Assembly: GCA_028015205.1 (NCBI GenBank)
Contig: CM051519.1
Span: 40,777,979-40,841,978 of the forward strand
Source of the DNA: Mytilisepta virgata
Lineage: Eukaryota; Mollusca; Bivalvia; Mytilida; Mytilidae
Length of the DNA: 64,000 nt
Direction of reading: 5' to 3'
Position 1 is the stretch's first letter, and the number at the start of each line of letters is the position of its first letter. Below, piece after piece: positions 1 to 11,716 of this stretch. Under the pieces are notes generated by a model. It saw nothing but the letters and a program-made list of their open reading frames with translations. It had not been told where the DNA came from and did no database searches. Position numbers and translations under genes: made by a program.

Positions 1-1028
1 TAAGACTTTTTTCTTTATTTTATTGAACTGGACAATTCAAACTCAATAACAATTTTTCAATTTCAATAGGTTTCTAAAGCCAACTACATCATCTATAAAA
101 TGTGTGAATTAGACGTAATTTCATGTACTAATATGAATACATAACATTAAAAGTATATGCATATAGAATGCGTTACATTCGTATTACTTATTTACATGAT
201 ATATGTGTCATACACGTGAAGGAGATCTTATAAGCTGTGTTAATGTTCGTATTAAAGGGCAATAAGCTTTGATCAGGAGACATTTTCACTGCTGTGAAAC
301 GGGCCATCTTACAAATCTGTGAATAAATATTTGATTTATGACTTTCACTGCATATAGAACGTTTTAAATGTTGAATTTTCGTTTTATTGCAACTTAATTT
401 GTGTGTACTGTAAATTATTTTATGTTATTTTGGGTCATAAAATGATGAAATTAGCAACTTCATGCTTTTAAAATTTATATAAAATATCACTTATTTCATT
501 GGAAGTAAAATAATCTTTTTTTAACAATTTGAAATTATATCAAAGAATGAAAAACTTAAAATCTAACCAAATCTCTGTATCAAATTTGAATGTTTATTTT
601 TTTTTTTCTAATATCTATTTTCAACATAGGCAATTAATCTTTTAATTATTAATCGACTTTCTTTACAAATATAACTAACTCGGTTATCTCGAACTCTTTT
701 AACTTAAAACCCCTAATATCTCGAAATACTTGTCATAATATAATAATTTACATTGTATTTACTCCTGACAAAAAATGGCAATATATACGTTAATTTGTTT
801 AACGTCTAAAGAAAAATAAGTGAAGCATGTTTCGTCTGTTTGGTGCATTCAAATACACAGCCTTTTAAAACATAATATGAAAGTGGCAAAGTCTATAGTC
901 ATACCGGTATATTTCATAACAATGGCGGAAACTATAAGTACAAATTATTCATTGCCAAAAAAAAAGAGGAGTACCACGTCTCTTAAACGATGATTTTGAA
1001 CAAACCAGAAATTTCATTTTATTGTATT
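1..1028. other. Gene-free AT-rich DNA
   Basis: I see no convincing exon here. The stretch is very AT-rich, with short poly-A and poly-T runs and scattered stops in all frames. Confidence 0.5.
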
Positions 1029-1245
1029 TTCGAGTATGACAATACATTTGTACCTCTTATCACAAGAAAATACAGCTCAAATATGGAAACGTGGAAATGG
1101 AATTCGGTCTCACTCAGACACCACAATCCCCAGATATTAAGACTATTAAACATATTTGGCAAACGACTAAATATCCAACTTCCTGAAAGAACAACTCGAA
1201 TTACAAATCGTGCCAATAACACTTAATAAAGTATGGGCAACCCTA
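1029..1245 (+). pseudogene. Tc1/mariner-like transposase C-terminal relic
   Basis: The plus strand reads FEYDNT, matching the F-x-x-DNA-x-x-H block of Tc1/mariner DDE transposases. It is followed after frame changes by PDIKTIKHIWQ, matching the P-D-L-N-x-I-E-x-W block that carries the last catalytic acid, and then QLPERTT. In the family these motifs sit about 30 residues apart, as here. The blocks lie in different frames and the DLN and IE positions have changed (DIK, TIK), so the copy is dead. No terminal inverted repeats were found around it. The match is by eye and short; a chance resemblance is possible. Confidence 0.45.
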
Positions 1246-3608
1246 AAACCTACATACATGTACACTCACAGTGTCTCTGCTTGCATAATCTAATGCCTTA
1301 GACATATATTCCTTATATCTTCAATATACGGTAAGGAAATATTTTCTTTAATGTTGAAAAGGCTGATCACACATCGAATGTGCAACCAAGACAACTAAAT
1401 GTTCTCATAAAATTTGTCCTTCAATTTATTTTTATGCAGGTTCTTCAACTCAAATTAAAAAAAGTTTGTACTATATAGCCCAATGAAATAAATGGTATTT
1501 ACGATGAAAAATATTAATATACCTAATACTATCAAATATATATTATAGAATTTACAAATATTTGCTTAAAATTATTTATATTGAAATATCGCCAACCTGT
1601 GTTGATCTAGGCAAACAAGTCCGTTTTTCAAACTATCTAAAAAGCAAATCACAATATATTTATAGACACACTGAGCGATACACACAGGTTATGAAGGAGA
1701 GACCTTACTATAGTGTATCGTATTAACATGCAAAATAGAATTCATCCAATTTTATCAGAGGTCACTGTAAAATCTAAGTGACGACAGTGCCCAATTATTG
1801 TCCAAAATGTACTAAAATAACTTGCTTCAAGATGAAAAATTGGAATTTAAATAACGGAAAAAAATAATTTTCATTCCCAGAAAGTCTTTTACTCTAATTT
1901 AGTACTGAAAAAAAAAGAGGCAGCATAAAATTTACCCGTAGAATTAAAATTTTGCAGGTATCTCCAGATGAAAGTTCCATCATCGTATAATTTTTTACTT
2001 ATTCTATATTCTTTCGTATTTTGGTATATAGTTTGATCTTTGTTTTACTTTTATTGTTCTCGGGCAACAATGCAAGACATTATATTATATATAATTATAT
2101 ACTGCAATCGTTCTACATGTATTTGAGCAGTGAAAATGCGTTGACAGTATATTAACAAGTGATATACGGTCACTGACAGTATATAACATTTACAATGTAG
2201 GCCACACCTACTTGACCTGATTGACGGGACTGAAATGAACAAACTTACTGATTTTTAAGTGGTTGCTGAATTATGCTTCGCAATGCCCTCTGACTAACAC
2301 GAAGGGGAATATAGGGTTCGTGTACCTACGATGATTTAAAATGTATATTGATGTGTTTCGATGGCGACATTATATATGAGAGAAATTATGACACAAAGAA
2401 ACAACATACTGTATTTATTAAATGCCGCTGTAATTTTGAACATAATCAACACTATATAAATTACAAATTAAATTTTTTTAGTACTACACAAGTTACATAA
2501 AGGATTACTGACAGCTAACGCAGTATTCCAATCAATTATTTTGAACATTCGCAAAATGAGCCATGTCGCGATATGTTTTACATGAAGAATTTCAATTTAA
2601 GTTAAGCTATAATTTATACGAAGTTAATTTACGTGGGAGTTTCCACTGTACATAATTCTATATTATTAAACATATGCATTGTATACGGTTTTAAAATGCT
2701 GTATATTTGTAAAAGTTGTAGATGTTAACATCAGTTGATTATTTTTTTTTAAATATATATTTCGATCTCAGAAAATATTACCTATTACATTTGTGCTTTG
2801 TACCATTGTTAGCATCCTTAATAAGAAAAACTGCTTAATTACAAACATAATTATTATCAAGCTACAAAATGTTCTATAAAATACCTAGACATCGTAAGTT
2901 ATACTTGTTGCTCATACTGTGGGATCCATTTAATATTTATGTTCCTCAACCCAAGCAAATCTTGGCCTCATATGGAAGATGAAGGCGTTCTAACTTGCTC
3001 TGAAGGGCTTCGTATAATAGCCAAATAATGCTTAACCTATGAAAATCTACAAAACAGTTCAGATGAGTGTAATCGTTATTTAAAAAAAAAGCATTTGGAA
3101 CAACGGACTAATAGCAATACTTTATATTAGTATTTAAAATGACTGATATAATACAAACATCACATCAAAAACATTATTATATACATTTTGGATAAAGGGT
3201 TCAGGTATAAGGGAGAATCTATAAACAATTTGCACTTCGTTCTTCAGGTTATCATATAACAGAAATGATTGCACGGTGAGTGGAAGGTTTGAGTACTAAA
3301 AAAAACTGATTAAACCCAACAAAGTTTAGATTTTCCCGACCCCCTATTGTATTTTTTTTGTTCACATCATATCCATTTTCTGAGAGGGTACTATATTGAT
3401 CGTTGATTTGTTTGTGTTTTTTGTCCTTTCATGGATTCCATTGTATTTTGGATAATTAAGTTAAGTTGAAAGCAACGTTTTATAACATTCCTAAAACAGT
3501 ACGGCATTTGACAAAAATGTTCAGTTCAAAACCAGTTGGAAACATTTATGTGAATATCCAATAGACAGTCTCTCACTACATCCACCACTGTCATTACACA
3601 CATAGGGG
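1246..3608. other. Gene-free AT-rich DNA
   Basis: No exon with protein-like composition was recognised. Short open frames are broken by AT-rich stops. Confidence 0.45.
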
Positions 3609-3697
3609 CTACGGTTGACAGACGTTGTGGGAAACTTCTCTAATGATCGCAACCAGCTTCGTGGCGATGTGTTCTCCGATATCCTTCACCAGACGCC
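3609..3697 (-). CDS. Candidate 3'-terminal exon, unknown protein
   Basis: On the minus strand an open frame runs without stop from about 3,820 to TAG at 3,609-3,611. Its end reads GRLVKDIGEHIATKL and then VAIIREVSHNVCQP, with a composition typical of a real amphipathic protein and GC-richer than its surroundings. A possible splice acceptor (TTTCAG) lies just before 3,697, so this may be a last exon whose upstream exons I cannot find. I do not recognise the family. The stretch is short and could also be a gene relic. Nearby, the 12-mer GAAAGTGGTTTG occurs twice (plus strand, about 3,699 and 3,726). Confidence 0.3.
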
Positions 3698-3829
3698 CTG
3701 AAAGTGGTTTGTCACCAGATGCAATGAAAGTGGTTTGAAACCCCAATATACAGATCCATTGTTCCCATGCACATATCAATAAAGTCCATTTATAATGCAG
3801 AACAACTCATCCTCTAGTGGATAAACCAG

Positions 3830-4175
3830 CACAATCCCACTGTGAAACTAAACATAATCTAAGAAAATATCAAATAAACATTGAATACATTTAATTCTAC
3901 ATTCAGAATAGCATTTTAAAACTATTTTACAGACAAAAAACATTTTTTTCTACAATCTTAAATAAAAGTTTCTTTGAAGTCTGTTTTGTTGTTTGCGTTG
4001 AACTTTCAATGAAGCTGAATCCGATAGTTTTACACGTGCTAGCACAATGAAAAGAATGCACTGGAAAATCTGTTATATTTATTTCTTGTAACCTTAATAC
4101 TTCCTCTATAGGTTGTAACAGAATGTTTTAAATGAAATGAATAATGCATTTGAATAAAGAATTTAGAACTAAATA

Positions 4176-4206
<31 letters not shown>

Positions 4207-7015
4207 AAAAAAAACATTATATGTATAAATATATAACAAGAATATAATAGAGGTCACACAAAACGGAAAAGAAATATATGTTTATGTGCAAAATCTGACC
4301 AGGAACTTGACAAAGAATCTGGATCATGCTTCCAATTAGAAAATTCGTTTTTACTTATCGTTCTGACTAGATGCAAACAAACTGAACAAATTAATATCAA
4401 TTAAAAATGATTCCATATTCTGATTAGAAAACTTTCTAGATATGAAATCAGCATCCTTATTTAAATATCCAGATGAAATGAAAATATCGTGATGAGTACA
4501 TTGTTTCCTATTTGAACAGCCAGATCACCAATGACGACAGGCTGATACTACTCATCTTGAGCAAAATTTTGTTTTCTGGTTTTATTCCAAAGACAATATG
4601 AATGATCAATATTTTATGCTGAAAAAGCCTTTAAAGCATTGAAAATAGCAAGTACATGTGTGTAGTTTTAAAAAATAATATGATTACTGCCTAGACACCT
4701 CAGTTCATAAAATGGATTTTTCGCATTTTGAAAGTCTAAACCTTAGAATTATTAGACAATCTTTTGGTGGTTCATTAACCTTAATGTGTCGTCCAAGAAA
4801 AATTAAGAAATTTAAAGTTGCTTATAAAGGTCATTTGTATATACCTTACAAATGATTCTAATGGGGAATTTCCAATAGAAAAATTAATGCACTTTAAAAT
4901 TTAAAAAAAATTAATAATTTGAATTTATCAACTCAGGCCTATCCTAAATTTGTTTAAACTATTATTTTAAATATTTTTAATGCACTTTGTGCACATTTCA
5001 TGCATCACGTGGTTGTAATACTTAATTTTATAAAATCTCATAGGAAGAGTTATCTCCCTTTTACATTGAAAATTCCATAGTCGGAATATTTTTGTTTCTC
5101 TGGAAGACAAGTAAGTTCAATAGTTTCAGTTAGCTCATTGCATCTTTCACCCAAGTGAACAGACAATTCACATTGATTAAAGTATTCAAATTCAGAAAAA
5201 CCCATTTTACGAGCTGAGGTGTCCAGACAATAATTGATTTATCTACCTCCTATATATTGATTTAAAAAATGTGAGCCCCATCCAAATTTTTAGGCATCCA
5301 CCTTGATCATCAATGCATCATTATCATTCCTGGGCTAGATAAATTCAAAATGTGTTTTCCCTTAAAACTTTCACTGTAATGAAGCGGGGGCTCGAGGCCT
5401 TGAATTAAAATTTAAAGGTCTCATTTCTGTTTGGACACGCATTGATCATTAGAGCTCTCAGTCTCCTCACTGGGGACTGTAAAAAATCACAGGTCTCCTT
5501 ACAAAACCTCTGTTCACCTGGCCTGGATACTATAGAACCCACCTCATCATTTTGAGGAGATTAAGAAATTGTAGAGGGAAGGTTTGGCTTTGATTAACAG
5601 AACTATTTAATCTAGAGAATGTACTTTTAGGTCAGGTCACTGTCCTGATGGCTGCACGTGTAATGGTAGAAGTGGAGGTACTGCTATTTGGGATAAAGGC
5701 TGTTTTAATACTTTGCTACTTTTCTGTTTTGCAGTTGTTGCTTTGTTGTCATTTACTCTACACGTATATCTCTTTTTGTTCCTATTCTATGTTGCATTGT
5801 GGAGTAGTTCAAACACACAAAGAAAATTTGAAATTGAAACTTCACTAGAACAAATTCTGAGATATCTATCATTATTACACATTCAATATTGTTTTTCCAT
5901 TTTATGGAAAGCAAGAAGAAGGCACGGTCTTAAAAACTAATAAAATCTGTCTGATCTAAAGTGTTTCATAAGGCACTTGTAGATAAAGCCATTGTGTAGC
6001 ACAAACCATGTTGCTTACACAATACGCAATGTCCATAATGTCAAGAAAGATCCAACTTTAAACCATGTTTTTCTTTTCCTGACTTTTCACAATTGTTTTC
6101 ATTTTCCTACATATTCAAAATTCTTGTTCACCCGCTGATCGGATCTTAGTCTGTCTTTCGAATATATTTTTTCAGCACAAATAAAGGAATTGGAATTGGA
6201 TTATCCTGGTTTCTCGAATGTTTTCATCAAGGGTTGACTAAAACGCCCCTTTCTATCAACACAAAAAAACTAAAGACGATTTACGTGTATCACTAAATTA
6301 TCTGAGCACTGACAAAGGCAATACAAATAATATGGGAAAATCAAACTGCTTCATTGAAACATAAAGACTAAATGGGTGTCCAGATAATTCTAGAGCTCAG
6401 TGAGTATTCCCTCTTTATCACTTAAACTCGACAATGGTAAAATCCCGTGGCTTGTCATGGAAGTCTCGCGATGATATGGAAAATGACATCTACTAATCTA
6501 TAAATACACGATGCAAATTTATAGCCCTTTTGCAAAGTTATTTCTGGATCACGACTTAAACTCTAAATTCAAGATTTGTCAGGCGTTACTCTCTTTTCTT
6601 GGACGTTTAATGGTCTCTTCAGGGAGCAAAGGTAAACTTTTTAAAATTTCTATAATGTGAAATACAAATATTGAAACTTGATATGAAGCATCTGTGAAAT
6701 GGTTTGTATAAATTTTCTAGTATCTCATAAAGCTATTGTATATAAAAAAAAAACATTTACTCAGAAGTCTGTATACAAATATTAATTATTTTCCGTCAAC
6801 CTATATGCCAGGGCTTGGTAGACAAAGTCACTTTATGAATGTTGTTTTGTTTGTTTATATGAATATTCTTTGCTTTGCAATAGTATATCTTTTTACAAAA
6901 GATCTGTAGTATGGAAAATCTAAGTCAAATTCAAACGGAATGTTACAATGCATTGTATAGAACAACATCTCATGACCAAGAGAAATGCATTACTAGTATC
7001 AATTCTTCCGTAAAT
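3830..7015. other. Gene-free AT-rich DNA with a poly-C/poly-A tract
   Basis: No supported gene. A run of about 15 C followed by A-rich sequence lies at about 4,175-4,215. The open frames at about 5,650-5,940 overlap each other in two frames and resemble no family I know. Confidence 0.45.
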
Positions 7016-7029
7016 GACCGTTTTCGGGT

Positions 7030-7080
7030 TGAGACGACCGAGTGAAGACGAGTTCGTGTGCACTCGTCTTCACTCGGTAT
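7030..7080. repeat. Short perfect hairpin (ACCGAGTGAAGACGAG arms)
   Basis: Arms of 16 bases, ACCGAGTGAAGACGAG and its reverse complement, are separated by about 10 bases. The arms match perfectly, giving a strong short hairpin in otherwise AT-rich DNA. Confidence 0.8.
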
Positions 7081-7205
7081 GATGTCCAATGAGAATCCTT
7101 AATACATTCGTTTATTGTGACTCTTGACCAATCAAACGTAACATCACTATACCTTTTCGGTTGTTCATACTGAAAATACATAGTGCCTAAAACCCCTGTT
7201 TTTAC

Positions 7206-7390
7206 GAAAGAAATAGGTACTTACACTCGTTCTAAAATGAAGAACTGGAAAATCTTCAACTCGTTTTTAAAATTCTTGGTCTTTGGCCTCGTTCCGCTGC
7301 GCTCCACTCGTGAAAGACGTGAATTTTAAAAAACTCGTTGAAGATTTTCCAGTCTTCATTTTGAACTCGTGTGAGGACCTATCATTCTTT
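7206..7390. repeat. Foldback repeat, about 65-bp arms
   Basis: The left arm (about 7,206-7,272) contains AAGAACTGGAAAATCTTCAA; the right arm (about 7,322-7,388) holds its near-perfect inverse. The loop includes CGTTCCGCTGCGCTCCACTCG, far more GC-rich than the flanks. The structure is typical of a foldback or MITE-type element. No target duplication was identified. Confidence 0.75.
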
Positions 7391-7747
7391 GAGAAAAATC
7401 AATCTCTTTAACTGGTGTGTGATGTAGTCTAATAATAGACGGACTTTAAAACAAGGAAGTATCCAATTTTGTGTTAAAAGGGGCATGTTTCAAACACGAC
7501 AGGATTGGAAAAAAACAGGAATCAAACAATGGTATATTTTGAAGAGGAAAGAGAGAGAGAGAGAAAAAAAAAACAATACGGATCCAAAGTTACTTCCTTG
7601 CCTCCCCATAAAAGATCTAATGGTTGATCCTGTAAAATATTCGACGAAGACTTTTTTCTAGTTTTCTCACCACAATGCAAAATATGACATAAAATATATT
7701 AATGTACTTTGTTAATTAATACAATCTTTGAATAAAACCCTATCTTG

Positions 7748-9073
7748 ATTCCACCTGAGACTACTATAACACAGAGATTGGTCACTATCGATTTATCGGA
7801 TCATCTGAGTCTCCGGTATAGTTAGCTACGTTATTTTAACGTAGTTTCGTATTTAACCGTAGTTTCGTATTCGACCGTAGCAGACGACATAAATCATCAC
7901 CTAATCACTGAGACTGCTATAACAGTATCGGATATTATTATTATTCTTTTAAAAATAAATTAACAAGATTGAATTAATCAAAAAAAGGAAAATAGTTTTT
8001 ATCTTTCAAATGTAGTTATCTCTATTCATATTAAAATTTTGTTTTTAATCATTAATAATTTTTTAATAGTTTCATGTTGTTATTAGCGGCCACTCTTGAA
8101 AATGTGAATGTGATTAATCTTATCAACCTTACAGTTACATTGTTTTGCTACAAGTCCGTTAATTGTATCTAATATACAAATATTTTACCTATAAAGACAG
8201 GTAGTCTCAAAAGCATGGGAGATGCATTTTGTTTCAAAGCTGGGTGCCCAAGATACACGAGGCTCCGTTTATTGCAGTAAACTTTAAAGTTTTATTCTGT
8301 ACTTGTAAAGGTATATTTCACTGCTGAGTGCCCAATATGCATGTTTATTGTAGAAAACTTGTCAAATATCGTCGGTGCACTTGTGGTAGGATTCAGGAGG
8401 GTGTCTCTTTATGTAGACATGGCTACAAACTTTCATTGCATACAATTATTATTCTCACATGTATAGACTGGATATATATTATCAACGGAACAAAATATAA
8501 GTCTGAATTTTAAATTAACAATACAAATTGACCTATCACTCAGTATCAGACCTCATGTTATGTGTATGCACCTTGTCACGTGTGATTCTCAGTTCTGCAT
8601 CGGAATTGTAACACTGATACAGAAAAAATGATATTTCATATAATTACAAATTTTACATCATTACACATGTTTATTATTAAGGCTTGCAAATGAAATATCC
8701 GGAAAACAGATTGTTCATCTGAATGTAAGTTATGGGTGAGTTGCTCATTGACCCGATCCCACGGACTGGTAATAACTCGAGGTTACCTTCCGGTAAATTC
8801 GTAAATTCAAGTCCATAACTGCACTTATTTTATTTAAAGTGCTTATAAATAAACATTTATGATTATTTCAAATCTTTAATTCACATTTACCGAAACATAA
8901 TTTTCTTTATACATCCACATTTGCTAATTATTAAATTTTCTTCCACTGTCAAAGTGTCAAACACTTCGGGTCACGTGCCGAGTCACGTGATCGACGACTT
9001 ACAATTAATTACTATTTGACTGGTCAGTACGGGAAGTGACCAATCTCTGTGTTATAGTAGTCTCAGATTCCAC
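7748..9073. mobile_element. Non-autonomous DNA transposon with 32-bp perfect TIRs and ATTCCAC target duplication
   Basis: The 32 bases at 7,755-7,786 (beginning CTGAGACTACTATAACACAG) recur exactly as the reverse complement at 9,035-9,066. The direct repeat ATTCCAC flanks both ends (7,748-7,754 and 9,067-9,073), as expected of a target-site duplication. The 1,312-bp body has no transposase-like open frame, so it would depend on an enzyme made elsewhere. Near the left end a subrepeat CGTAGTTTCGTATT occurs twice and a degenerate internal copy of the terminus (CTGAGACTGCTATAACAG) lies at about 7,909. A 7-bp duplication does not assign it clearly; 8 bp (GATTCCAC) is possible if the outermost TIR base is dropped, which would suggest hAT. 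Confidence 0.8.
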
Positions 9074-9655
9074 TTACCATTGCTACTGTATTTTTGTTCA
9101 TCTTCTTGTTGTTTACTTAAGACAACATTTTTTTTATTCCTTTGAGGATGTTTTAGATAAAACAGAAATTTGGTAATGAAAGCCATGCAGTAAATAAAAA
9201 AATCTAATATACAACTATTTTGTAATAACATGCTTACTCAGGCAAATCCGTTGATGAATAAACATTTGTTACAGTCTAAAACTTAACGAAAGCTAATATG
9301 CTTTTTAATGGACAATCAGTTTTATAATCTCTATATTTTCATTTTAATCAGTACGATATTTAAACAAATCACTCTTCGAGGGGGTGATGCACAGTTCTCC
9401 ATAGAATTAAAATAGAAACAGTACCAGTAATCGTATCCTGTAACAAAACAATTACTGTATTCGGTCTAGTATGGCGGTATGCAATTGTTTTCGCTGAAAC
9501 TTTGATCGTCCAAAATTTTGATGTCACAATAAGAGTTATCGTTATCCGCTTTCTTAAAAGTTGACATATTTTGTCAAAATTAAACATGTTACAACCAGAA
9601 TTTTTCCATTTGAAAATCGAGACACTGGATTCCTATGGAAGCGGATCATCACTTC

Positions 9656-9903
9656 TAACTTCTGTTTTAATATTTGAAACTAAGTAATATTACAAATTAC
9701 AAATCTAGCTTGGTGGCGGACACACCGCGTATACAATTATGACGACAGATGGCGCTGTGTATCTCTGTAGGTATCAGAATATGCTGAAACGGATTGGAGA
9801 TGGAATAGTCATAATTGTATACGCGGTGTGTCCACCACCAAGCTAGATTTGTAATTTATAATATTACTTATTTTCAAATACGAATATTAAAACAGAAGTT
9901 ATA
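9656..9903. mobile_element. Foldback/MITE element, 88-95-bp arms
   Basis: The left arm 9,656-9,743 and right arm 9,808-9,903 are inverted copies, including the shared core CACACCGCGTATACAATTAT. They differ by a few substitutions and one indel of about 8-10 bases. The 64-bp loop includes GATGGCGCTGTG. No open frame is present. Confidence 0.8.
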
Positions 9904-11085
9904 AGTTGAAAGTTCGAAATAAGAAAATAAAAGTTGGAATTCGGAAAGACCAAAATCAAAATTAACTAATTTGGAAACAAAGAATTATGAAGTTATAAAA
10001 ATATAATTTTAAAAATGCAAAATTATGAATTATAGAAGTTGTAATTTACCGGTAAGCATAATGCAAATTGCAAAATGGGCATTAGAATTAACAAGTTTAA
10101 GAATACAGAATTAAGAATAACGAAATTAGAATACAGAATATGGGATCTGGAATATAAAATTTAGAACTTAGAACCTATAATTTAAAACTTAGAACTTAGA
10201 ATGGTGGCGGTGATCCTCTTCCATAGATTCTGGACTATCTTGCCCATACCACGGATGTCTACAGGCAAACCAGTAATACATTATAGAATAATTAAAAAAA
10301 AAATAGTTGTCAAACCTGTTTTTTCCCTCATCACTGTTCCCCGCGTTTATAAGATACATCCAAATAGAATAATCAGGCACTTCAAAATAGTTGGCTTCCA
10401 AAATTAGGCGTCTACTTCGCAATTATGCAAGTTTCAATTATTATGAAATTTGCAAGTTTGGCCTTTGCTTAAAACACTTTCATATGCAATTTTTAGACAA
10501 ATTTACACTGTAAGTACATGTAATAGGACGCATTCTGGTTTTTCTAGCATTGACGTAAACTATGCCGTTTTTTAAAGGTTCAACAGAAATTACAGAAATT
10601 TAAAATCTGAAGGAAATGGTAATTGTGGCAGTACAAACAATTTTATATTGATAAAATTTCAGAATATTAATATTTCATACTAAAATCCCATACGATACTC
10701 CATAGCTACTTGTTGTATTAATGGGGATACAACCATAGTTTTGTTTAACCATAATATTACAACTGGGTTAAACTCCTGTACATATAAAAATCGAATGAAA
10801 ATTAATTTAAAAATAAATTATCCCATAAGAGCCTTTTAAAAATATGAACTTGGCTGCATATTATGTCTATTAAAGTTTATTGAAATCAACATGATCTACC
10901 TATTAAATACCTGGCTGATGGAAGTCACATATCGAGTAATTGTATCTGTAAAAACAAGCTTTCACAAATAACCCATTCAACCGATTTTTTTCCATACAAA
11001 CGTACTTGACGTTTAATATAGCTTATTATTGATGATAGAGGGCATTCTGCTGAGATTTCCATCTGTAATACAGACACGATATAAG
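9904..11085. other. Gene-free stretch with AT-rich simple sequence
   Basis: The part from 9,900 to 10,200 is a degenerate run of short GAATTA/AAATT-type words. An open frame on the minus strand at 10,189-10,422 has a mixed composition but no recognised domain, and I could not support it as a gene. Confidence 0.4.
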
Positions 11086-11091
11086 TTTTGA

Positions 11092-11100
11092 TATAAAAGG
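11092..11100 (+). promoter_or_regulatory. TATA box of the 11.3-kb gene
   Basis: TATAAAAGG is a near-ideal TATA box, 170 bases before the ATG at 11,270. Transcription would be expected to begin about 25-35 bases downstream, leaving a 5' leader of about 140 bases. Confidence 0.55.
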
Positions 11101-11269
11101 ACCCTATAATAACGGATTTATTGAAAGTGAATTCGGATTCTCCGGCTTACGACGGAAGATAACTAAGTTCATGTGGTTTTCAATTAAGCTGCACTTAGTT
11201 GTGATGTAGTCGGGATTTAAACGAGGACACGAAAGATGTGTTGAAATAATCAACGATTCCAGACGGAAA

Positions 11270-11716
11270 ATGGATTTGATATCCGAATTGAACTCAGGCC
11301 GTCGTAGAAGTATTGCTGATGCCATTAACGACCCCATTGCAAGACCGGAATCTACCCCTCTTAGTAGAGGGGTTCCGAAAGGATCCGACGTTTTTCAGGA
11401 AGCATTAACATTGGCATATGATGATATGAGGAAGAAAAAGAAAATTGAAAAAAGTAAGAGTGAACAATATGAATCTGACGAAGATTTTAGTGACGAGGAG
11501 AGGGATGTTGTCAGGGATATAGACAGTTTCAGGAAATTTTCAATGGACTTATCATCCAAACGAAACGTCCATCATTCTCGAGTTTTTCATGCCGAGCCCA
11601 GTCCAAGATCTCGAATATTGTCCGACGGAGCGACGACAGATATAAACAATGATAAGAAAATAAACCGAAGACATAGCATTGCTACAATACCATTGTCGGA
11701 TTCCCGGAAACAGTAA
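11270..11716 (+). CDS. Single-exon 148-residue protein with three basophilic kinase sites; start resembles the PKI pseudosubstrate
   Basis: Complete frame of 148 residues, no signal peptide or membrane segment, presumably intracellular. Residues 10-19 read GRRRSIADAI, close to the pseudosubstrate of the heat-stable PKA inhibitor (GRRNAIHDI), but with serine where PKI has alanine, so it would be a substrate rather than a block. Two more basophilic sites follow: RKFS (88-91) and RRHSI (133-137). A lysine-rich stretch (54-62) and an acidic stretch (69-79, SDEDFSDEERD) lie between them, and the protein is probably largely disordered. A TATA box lies upstream; candidate poly(A) signals are ATTAAA at 12,060 and AATAAA at 12,564. 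I know of no named family; PKA/CaMK regulation is an inference from the motifs. No neighbour is linked to it. Confidence 0.7.
   Translation: MDLISELNSGRRRSIADAINDPIARPESTPLSRGVPKGSDVFQEALTLAYDDMRKKKKIEKSKSEQYESDEDFSDEERDVVRDIDSFRKFSMDLSSKRNVHHSRVFHAEPSPRSRILSDGATTDINNDKKINRRHSIATIPLSDSRKQ

Noticed and set aside
10189..10422. 77-residue minus-strand frame with a mixed, protein-like composition
   Set aside because: The possible intron inside it would be only about 57 bases, the frame contains a poly-N/F/Y stretch from T-rich DNA, and no family is recognised.
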